From positions 248,001 to 312,000 of the forward strand of contig NCJK01000001.1 in NCBI GenBank assembly GCA_002282445.1: 64,000 nt of DNA, written 5' to 3'. The DNA comes from Burkholderiales bacterium 39-55-53 (GTDB lineage: Bacteria; Pseudomonadota; Gammaproteobacteria; Burkholderiales; Burkholderiaceae_C). Positions 56,037-64,000 of the stretch are shown in pieces; position 1 is the stretch's first letter, and every line of letters begins with the position of its first letter. The notes beneath the pieces are model-generated. The model did no database searches. It saw only the letters and a list, made by a program, of their open reading frames with translations, and was not told where the DNA came from. Made by a program: the position numbers and the translations under genes.

Positions 56037-56528
56037 TTATGCGTGCGAAGCAGCCAAGGCTGCAAAGGCCTTCACCACTTCAGGCGGCGCTTGCACCAAC
56101 TCGATCAACACACCTTCGCCACCGATGGGGAACTCGTCGTTCGCCTTGGGGTGCATGAAGGTGATGTCAAAACCAGCCGCGCCCTTGCGGATGCCGCCGG
56201 GGGCAAAGCGCACACCTTGCGATGTGAGCCATTCCACAGCTACGGGCAAGTCATCGATCCACAAGCCAATGTGGTTCAGTGGCGTGGCGTGCACCGCAGG
56301 CTTTTTCTCGATGTCCATGGGCTGCATCAAATCGACTTCGACCTTGAAAGGGCCAACGCCGATGGCGCAGATGTCTTCGTCCACGTTCTCGCGTTCACTT
56401 TGAAACGTGCCCGTGACTTCGAGGCCAAACATGTCAACCCACAGCTTTTTCAAGCGGCCTTTGTCGGGGCCGCCAATGGCGATTTGTTGAATGCCGAGAA
56501 CTTTGAATGGGCGGCTTGCGGCGCTCAT
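56037..56528 (-). CDS. mce: Methylmalonyl-CoA epimerase-like VOC protein (atypical metal site)
   Basis: The epimerase would convert (S)- to (R)-methylmalonyl-CoA between carboxylase and mutase. The 163-residue product has two VOC modules. In the first strand the usual metal-binding His of the IDHIGIAV motif is replaced: it reads IQQIAIGG. The second-module His (LNHIGLW, near residue 91) and the C-terminal Glu (VLIELVQA, near 147) are kept. Its position as last gene directly after pccA, with no gap, is the main reason for the function. It could instead be another VOC enzyme. Confidence 0.72.
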   Translation of the reverse strand: MSAASRPFKVLGIQQIAIGGPDKGRLKKLWVDMFGLEVTGTFQSERENVDEDICAIGVGPFKVEVDLMQPMDIEKKPAVHATPLNHIGLWIDDLPVAVEWLTSQGVRFAPGGIRKGAAGFDITFMHPKANDEFPIGGEGVLIELVQAPPEVVKAFAALAASHA

Positions 56529-58577
56529 TTATTCGAACTCCACAATCATTTGGTCCACGGTCAGTGATTCGCCCTTAGCTGCCACCACTTTTTTGACCAC
56601 GCCGTCTGCGGCTGCAAACAACACGTTTTCCATCTTCATCGCTTCGATGACGGCGACGCGCTCGCCCGCTTGTACTTTTTGGCCGGGTGTCACAGACACT
56701 TCGACCAGCAAGCCGGGCATTGGAGAGATGACGTACTTGCTCAAATCTGGTGGTGCTTTGAAAGGCATGAGTTTGTGCAACTCGGCCATGCGTGGTGACA
56801 TGACCAAGGCATCAATGCGCGTGCCGTTGTGTTGCACCTGCAAGACCAATGGGTTTTTCAAAGTACCGCGTTCAACTTGCGCTGTGAAAGGCTTGCCGTT
56901 GCAAGTGCCTTCAATGCGAATGTCGTTCAAGCGTGAGTTGCTTTCAATCGCATAGGTTTTGCCAGCAATGGTGATTTGCGCCACGCCAGGCTTGCCTGCA
57001 AACTCATCCACATGCACTTGCACGTAGCGGTTGTTGCCAGCTTGGCCCAACTCGACCACAGCATAGTCTTGGCCGATCTTGACATCGTAGCCAGGCAACT
57101 GACCACTCAAACCAGCCGCACGTTCGCGTGACTTGCGGCGCACGAAAGCAGCCAATGCTGCGAGGAAATCGTGGTCATCGTGAGGCACATCTTCAGCACG
57201 GAAACCGTGGGCGTAGTGCTCTGCAATGAAGCCTGTGTTGAACTGGCCTGTCACAAACTTGGGATGGGCCAACAACGCCGCTTGGAACGGGATGTTGGAG
57301 CTGATGCCGCGAATGACGAAGCCGTTCAATGCTTCGCGCATTTTGGCGATGGCCTCATTGCGGTCTTTGCCGTGCACGATGAGTTTGGCGATCATCGAGT
57401 CGTAGAACATCGGGATCTCGCCACCGTCTTGCACACCGGTGTCCACACGCACACCGTGCAGGTCTTGGGTGTTGCCTTGGAACATGCTTTGTTTGGGCGT
57501 TTGGAAACGCACCAAGCGGCCTGTGGAGGGCAAGAAGTTACGGAACGGGTCTTCGGCGTTGATACGACACTCAATGGCCCAACCATCGCGCTTGACATCA
57601 GCTTGGCCAAAGGCCAGCTTCTCGCCTGCGGCGACGCGAATCATCTGCTCCACCAAGTCGAGGCCGGTGATAGCCTCAGTCACAGGGTGTTCCACCTGCA
57701 AACGGGTGTTCATTTCGAGGAAGTAGAAGTCTTGGTCTTTACCAACCACGAATTCAACCGTACCAGCGGATTGATATTTCACAGCCTTGGCCAGCGCCAC
57801 AGCTTGCTCGCCCATCGCTTTGCGCGTGGCGTCGCTGATGAAAGGCGATGGTGCTTCTTCAATCACTTTTTGGTGACGGCGTTGGATCGAGCACTCGCGC
57901 TCGTTCAAATACACCACGTTGCCATGGCTGTCGCCCAACACTTGGATCTCAATGTGGCGAGGCTCGAGCACGTATTTTTCAATGAACACACGGTCATCGC
58001 CAAAGCTGTTACGCGCTTCGTTACGGCAAGAGGTGAAGCCTTCAAGGGCTTCTTTGTCGTTGAACGCCACGCGCAAGCCTTTACCACCGCCACCAGCCGA
58101 AGCCTTGATCATGACGGGGTAACCGATGCCTTTGGCAATCTCGACCGCTTGTTCTGCTGTGTCGATCGCATCGTTGTAACCAGGGATGGTGTTGACCTTG
58201 GCTTCATTGGCCAATTTCTTAGATGCAATCTTGTCACCCATCGCCGCGATGGAGTGCGCTTTAGGACCAATAAAGGCAATGCCCTCTTCTTCGCAACGCT
58301 TGGCGAAGTCGGTGTTCTCGCTCAAAAAACCGTAGCCAGGGTGAATGGCCTGTGCGCCCGTCGCCTTGGCAGCCGCGATGATTTTGTCAGCCACAAGGTA
58401 AGACTCGCGTGATGGCGCGGGGCCCAACAACACGGCTTCGTCGGCCAGTTGCACATGACGTGCTTCTTTGTCGGCTTCAGAGTAAACGGCCACGGTTTTG
58501 ATGCCCATTTTGTGAGCGGTGGCGATGACGCGGCAAGCGATTTCGCCACGGTTTGCAATCAGAATTTTTGTAAACAT
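56529..58577 (-). CDS. pccA: Propionyl-CoA carboxylase alpha subunit (biotin carboxylase/BCCP)
   Basis: PccA carboxylates its own biotin with ATP and bicarbonate. The 682-residue product starts MFTKILIANRGEIACRVIATAHKMG, typical of biotin carboxylases, has the ATP-grasp domain with KASAGGGGKGLRV near 155, a BT domain, and the biotin site EAMKMEN with Lys648. The fused carrier and the neighbours pccB, mutase and meaB point to propionyl-CoA rather than acetyl- or methylcrotonyl-CoA. It follows pccB by 20 bases. Confidence 0.95.
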   Translation of the reverse strand: MFTKILIANRGEIACRVIATAHKMGIKTVAVYSEADKEARHVQLADEAVLLGPAPSRESYLVADKIIAAAKATGAQAIHPGYGFLSENTDFAKRCEEEGIAFIGPKAHSIAAMGDKIASKKLANEAKVNTIPGYNDAIDTAEQAVEIAKGIGYPVMIKASAGGGGKGLRVAFNDKEALEGFTSCRNEARNSFGDDRVFIEKYVLEPRHIEIQVLGDSHGNVVYLNERECSIQRRHQKVIEEAPSPFISDATRKAMGEQAVALAKAVKYQSAGTVEFVVGKDQDFYFLEMNTRLQVEHPVTEAITGLDLVEQMIRVAAGEKLAFGQADVKRDGWAIECRINAEDPFRNFLPSTGRLVRFQTPKQSMFQGNTQDLHGVRVDTGVQDGGEIPMFYDSMIAKLIVHGKDRNEAIAKMREALNGFVIRGISSNIPFQAALLAHPKFVTGQFNTGFIAEHYAHGFRAEDVPHDDHDFLAALAAFVRRKSRERAAGLSGQLPGYDVKIGQDYAVVELGQAGNNRYVQVHVDEFAGKPGVAQITIAGKTYAIESNSRLNDIRIEGTCNGKPFTAQVERGTLKNPLVLQVQHNGTRIDALVMSPRMAELHKLMPFKAPPDLSKYVISPMPGLLVEVSVTPGQKVQAGERVAVIEAMKMENVLFAAADGVVKKVVAAKGESLTVDQMIVEFE

Positions 58578-58597
58578 GTTCTTATTCTCCTAGCGGC

Positions 58598-60130
58598 TTA
58601 GAGCGGAATGTTGCCGTGCTTGCGCCATGGGTTTTCGAGCTTCTTGTCTTTCAACATCACCAACGAGCGGCAGATGCGCTTGCGTGTTTCGTGCGGTTGA
58701 ATGACGTCGTCGATGAAGCCGCGTGCGCCAGCCACGAAGGGGTTGGCAAAGCGGGCTTTGTATTCGGCTTCTTTGGCGGCCAGTTTTTCTGGATCGTTCT
58801 TGTCTTCACGGAAGATGATTTCCACCGCGCCTTTAGCACCCATCACCGCGATTTCAGCGTTAGGCCATGAGAAGTTCACATCGCCACGCAAATGCTTAGA
58901 CGCCATCACGTCATACGCACCGCCGTAAGCTTTGCGTGTGATGACGGTGATTTTTGGCACCGTGCACTCAGCATACGCGTACAACAACTTCGCGCCGTGC
59001 TTGATGATGCCGCCGTACTCTTGTGAGGTACCGGGCATGAAGCCGGGTACGTCCACAAATGTGACCACAGGAATGTTAAACGCGTCACAGAAACGCACAA
59101 AACGCGCAGCCTTGATTGAGCTCTTGATGTCCAAGCAACCGGCCAACACCAAAGGTTGATTGGCCACGATACCCACGGTTTGACCTTCCATACGGGCAAA
59201 GCCGATCAGGATGTTTTTCGCGTAGTCGGGTTGCAGCTCGAAGAAATCACCATCGTCCACCGTTTTGACGATGAGTTCTTTCATGTCGTAGGCTTTGTTG
59301 GGGTTCTCGGGCACCAAAGTGTCCAAGCTGATGTCCATGCGATCGGTCGGGTCGCCGCTCTTGCGAACAGGCGCTTTTTCTTTGTTGTTCAATGGCAAAT
59401 AGTTGAACAAGCGGCGCAACATCAGCAGTGCTTCCACGTCATTCTCAAATGCCATATCTGCCACACCGCTCTTGGTGGTGTGCGTCAAAGCACCGCCCAA
59501 CTCTTCGGCGGTCACTTCTTCGTGGGTCACTGTTTTCACCACATCAGGGCCGGTCACGAACATGTACGACGTGTCTTTGACCATGAAGATGAAGTCAGTC
59601 AAGGCGGGGGAATACACCGCGCCACCTGCGGATGGGCCCATGATCATGCTGATCTGAGGCACCACACCGCTGGCCAAAACGTTGCGTTGGAACACGTCGG
59701 CGTAACCACCCAATGCGGCAACACCTTCTTGAATACGCGCACCGCCCGAATCGTTCAAGCCAATCACAGGTGCGCCGACCTTCATGGCTTGGTCCATGAC
59801 TTTGCAGATTTTTTCAGCGTGCGTCTCGGACAGCGAACCACCCAACACGGTGAAATCTTGGCTGAACACAAACACCAAACGGCCGTTGATCATGCCGTAG
59901 CCAGTGACTACGCCGTCACCTGGAATTTTGTCGCTGTCCATACCGAAGTCTGTGCAACGGTGTTCCACAAACATGTCCCACTCTTCGAAGGTACCCTCGT
60001 CCAACAACACTTCGATGCGCTCGCGTGCGGTGAGTTTGCCTTTGGCGTGCTGTGCGTCGATGCGCTTTTGGCCGCCACCCAAGCGGGCCGCAGCGCGCTT
60101 TTGTTCCAGTTGTTCGATGATGTCTTGCAT
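58598..60130 (-). CDS. pccB: Propionyl-CoA carboxylase beta subunit (carboxyltransferase)
   Basis: PccB moves the carboxyl group from biotin to propionyl-CoA, giving (S)-methylmalonyl-CoA. The 510-residue product has the carboxyltransferase oxyanion pockets with [12 protein letters not shown] near 123 and the later [14 protein letters not shown] near 405. The typical C-terminal EIIFR and [11 protein letters not shown] end are present. Its place between meaB and pccA supports propionyl-CoA specificity. Confidence 0.95.
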   Translation of the reverse strand: MQDIIEQLEQKRAAARLGGGQKRIDAQHAKGKLTARERIEVLLDEGTFEEWDMFVEHRCTDFGMDSDKIPGDGVVTGYGMINGRLVFVFSQDFTVLGGSLSETHAEKICKVMDQAMKVGAPVIGLNDSGGARIQEGVAALGGYADVFQRNVLASGVVPQISMIMGPSAGGAVYSPALTDFIFMVKDTSYMFVTGPDVVKTVTHEEVTAEELGGALTHTTKSGVADMAFENDVEALLMLRRLFNYLPLNNKEKAPVRKSGDPTDRMDISLDTLVPENPNKAYDMKELIVKTVDDGDFFELQPDYAKNILIGFARMEGQTVGIVANQPLVLAGCLDIKSSIKAARFVRFCDAFNIPVVTFVDVPGFMPGTSQEYGGIIKHGAKLLYAYAECTVPKITVITRKAYGGAYDVMASKHLRGDVNFSWPNAEIAVMGAKGAVEIIFREDKNDPEKLAAKEAEYKARFANPFVAGARGFIDDVIQPHETRKRICRSLVMLKDKKLENPWRKHGNIPL

Positions 60131-60165
60131 GGTTGTTCTTTCTTTACTCCAGGAAGATTTTCAAG

Positions 60166-61175
60166 TTAACCCTGCGCTTGATAAGCGCCGAGCAGTTGAC
60201 GGGCAGCCGTCGAAGCGGCCACTTGGCCCGCCGCGACTTGATGACTGAGTTGAGGCAGCAGTGTTTGCACACGCGGCTGCGCTCGGAAGTTTTGTTTCAA
60301 GCCGGCATCGATGCGTTCCCACATCCAAGACAGTGCTTGATTTTGGCGTCGCATGTTGAAGCGACCGTTTTGTTTTTGAAGCGTTTGGAACTCGCCCACA
60401 GCCGTCCAAAACGCATCTACACCTTGACCCAACAACGCACTGAGTTGCACCACCTTAGGATGCCACACCTCGGTATTGCGATGCGCATGGCCCGAGCCAC
60501 CGTGCATACCCAGCAGCTGCAAAGCGCTGGTGATTTGCAACTGCGCTCGCGTGGCAGCGGAGGCATCGATATCAGCTTTGTTGATGACAACCAAATCGGC
60601 AATCTCCATCACGCCTTTCTTGATGGCCTGCAGGTCGTCGCCCGCATTGGGCAACTGTAACAACACAAACATGTCGGTCATGTTGGCCACGGCGGTTTCG
60701 CTTTGGCCCACGCCCACGGTTTCCACAATCACCACGTCGTAGCCTGCAGCTTCGCAGACCAACATGGACTCGCGCGTTTTCTCAGCCACGCCACCCAAAG
60801 TGCCGCTGGATGGGCTAGGTCGAATATAGGCATCCGGATGCACGCTCAAAAACTCCATGCGAGTTTTATCACCCAAGATGGAGCCACCAGACACGGTCGA
60901 CGATGGGTCAATGGTCAGCACCGCCACACGGTGGCCTTGACCAATCAAATACAAACCCAGGGCTTCGATGAAGGTCGATTTGCCCACACCCGGCACACCA
61001 CTGATGCCCAAGCGAAACGAGTTGCCGGTGTGCGGCAACATGGCGGTGAGTAACTCATCCGCAGATGCGCGATGATCCGTGCGAGTGGACTCAAGCAAGG
61101 TGATTGCTTTGGCCATCGCACGGCGTTGCACGGGCGGGTTGCCCTGCAACAGTCCATCGAGCAACTGTGCAGGCG

Positions 61176-61179
<4 letters not shown>
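60166..61179 (-). CDS. meaB: Methylmalonyl-CoA mutase-associated GTPase MeaB (ArgK)
   Basis: MeaB is the G-protein chaperone that protects and reloads the B12-dependent mutase. The 337-residue product has Walker A GVPGVGKS at 61-68, [18 protein letters not shown] (switch and Mg site) near 103-120, ETVGVGQSE near 158 and the NKAD guanine motif near 197. ArgK is an older name for the same protein. The start overlaps the mutase stop by four bases, indicating coupled synthesis of the two partners. Confidence 0.95.
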
Positions 61180-63353
<2,174 letters not shown>

Positions 63354-63420
63354 GGCAAATCACTCGTGAAATAGGTGTGCAGCGATCAAGAAAGCCCAAG
63401 GTTAACCCACGGGTTTGATC

Positions 63421-63478
63421 AATGATAGGATCATATCATTCATAATTATTGATTCAAAATCTTATCTGAGCTTACAAT
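63421..63478. promoter_or_regulatory. Divergent promoters and operator between the mutase operon and the GntR gene
   Basis: AATGATA and TATCATT form an inverted repeat with a 6-base spacer at 63421-63440. On the minus strand, TTGAAT (63452-63457) and TATGAT (63430-63435) form a promoter with 16-bp spacing for the mutase operon, so the -10 lies in the inverted repeat. On plus, TTGATT (63449-63454) and TACAAT (63473-63478) point to the regulator. The layout suits repression by the GntR protein. Confidence 0.55.
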
Positions 63479-63486
63479 TCAAACCC

Positions 63487-64000
63487 ATGTCCGCCGTCAC
63501 CCTCACCCCTCGTGCCCTTTACGAAGAAGTCGCTGAACTGCTGCGTCAGCGTATTTTTTCGGCCGAATTGGAGCCAGGCAGCTGGATTGACGAGATGCGT
63601 TTGGCCGAGGAATACGGCATCAGCCGCACGCCCATGCGCGAAGCACTCAAGGTACTGGCCGCTGAAGGCTTGGTGACCATGAAGGTGCGCCGCGGTGCGT
63701 ATGTGACCGAGGTCAACGAAAAAGATCAGCGCGATGTGTATCACCTGCTGTCTTTATTAGAGTCAGACGCTGCGGGCGTTGTCGCTGCCCAGGCAACGGC
63801 CGAGCAGCTACAAGAATTGCATGCTCTGCACACCGAGCTCACCGCGGCTGTGACAGACCGCGAAAAGTTCTTTGAAATCAACGAGCGCTTTCACATGCGT
63901 TTGCTAGAGATTGCCAACAACCGTTGGCGCGATCAAATGGTGGGCGACTTGCGCAAGGTGATGAAGCTCAACCGCCACAACTCGCTGTTCAAAAGTGGTC
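63487..64000 (+). CDS. GntR-family regulator, FCD (FadR-like) subfamily (partial, C-terminus off window)
   Basis: The first 171 codons are visible. An N-terminal winged helix with RLAEEYGISRTPMREALKVL near residues 38-57 is followed by the start of an all-helical FCD ligand domain with VYHLLSLLESDAAG and the INERFHMRLLEIANN segment that carries metal-binding His in this family. The gene is divergent from the propionyl-CoA operon and probably regulates it in response to a pathway acid or CoA ester. The ATG lies 8 bases after a -10, so the mRNA may be nearly leaderless. Confidence 0.88.
   Translation, partial: MSAVTLTPRALYEEVAELLRQRIFSAELEPGSWIDEMRLAEEYGISRTPMREALKVLAAEGLVTMKVRRGAYVTEVNEKDQRDVYHLLSLLESDAAGVVAAQATAEQLQELHALHTELTAAVTDREKFFEINERFHMRLLEIANNRWRDQMVGDLRKVMKLNRHNSLFKSG

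Noticed and set aside
55951..56403. 150-codon frame after the MFS gene
   Set aside because: It runs through a terminator hairpin and then antisense to the epimerase gene.
57171..58412. Open frame of 413 codons on the plus strand
   Set aside because: It is antisense to pccA, has low-complexity His/Val-rich content without family motifs, and arises from the codon bias of the real gene.
59156..60169. Open frame of 337 codons on the plus strand
   Set aside because: It is antisense to pccB; the sequence has no domain features.

Overview
The window reads as one contiguous piece of a betaproteobacterial chromosome, most likely Burkholderiales, family Comamonadaceae (Limnohabitans/Rhodoferax-like). 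The grounds are the gene orders (rpsB-tsf-pyrH-frr-cdsA-dxr-rseP; iscRSUA-hscBA-fdx-dnaQ; dnaG-rpoD), an arginine-type EF-P next to EarP, a sigma-70 with a long Lys/Ala-rich N-terminus, and polyhydroxybutyrate (PHB) genes. The genus is inference. I see no prophage, insertion sequence, CRISPR array or secretion island. Coding density is high, and the longest stretch without a gene is about 250 bases.

Layout: 1-5928 (minus) is the translation/envelope operon from rpsB to a truncated rseP, with uppS missing from its usual place. 6144-8875 (plus) holds dadA and a bifunctional NAD(P)H-hydrate repair enzyme. 8896-15506 is mostly minus: rnr, rimO, phaR, tRNA-Val(GAC) and relA, with tRNA-Leu(CAG) on plus overlapping the 5' end of rnr. 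15569-18089 has bdhA, a small HTH regulator with an AT-rich upstream region, and ispF/ispD. 18148-22968 (plus) is mfd, a membrane protein and serB. uvrC, earP-efp and a LOG-family gene follow. 27629-34461 (minus) is a possible seven-gene run: zinc deacetylase, thioesterase, nitroreductase, pncB, nhaD, a 2-hydroxyacid dehydrogenase and rmuC. 34654-37047 has a phasin, a patatin lipoprotein and a frameshifted short-chain dehydrogenase behind a 16-bp perfect palindrome. 37114-42168 (plus) is dnaG, rpoD and a BLUF photoreceptor. 42153-48903 (minus) is aroQ, tRNA-Val(CAC), dnaQ and the whole isc operon with a type-1-like IscR site. 49030-55949 has uvrB, an aromatic/aspartate aminotransferase, a PHB depolymerase, an RnfB-like ferredoxin and an MFS transporter. 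56037-63353 (minus) is a complete propionyl-CoA to succinyl-CoA operon (mcm-meaB-pccB-pccA-epimerase), divergent from a truncated GntR regulator.

How the genes work together: PHB turnover is spread over the window (PhaR, BdhA, phasin, PhaZ). The phasin and depolymerase promoters share the sequence TGCACYGCAACA, a candidate PhaR operator. The methylmalonyl-CoA operon and the broken acyl-CoA-type dehydrogenase point to catabolism of propionate, branched-chain amino acids or odd-chain acids. The Fe-S operon supplies cofactors to RimO and the ferredoxins seen here.

I found no clearly novel multi-gene system. The observations most worth a second look are the shared PHB operator, the dehydrogenase pseudogene with its LiuR-like palindrome, the unusual start of rnr inside the tRNA-Leu promoter, the hairpin abutting the dnaG start, the atypical epimerase, the Lys/Ala tails on RpoD and PhaZ, the missing uppS and the stand-alone BLUF protein.
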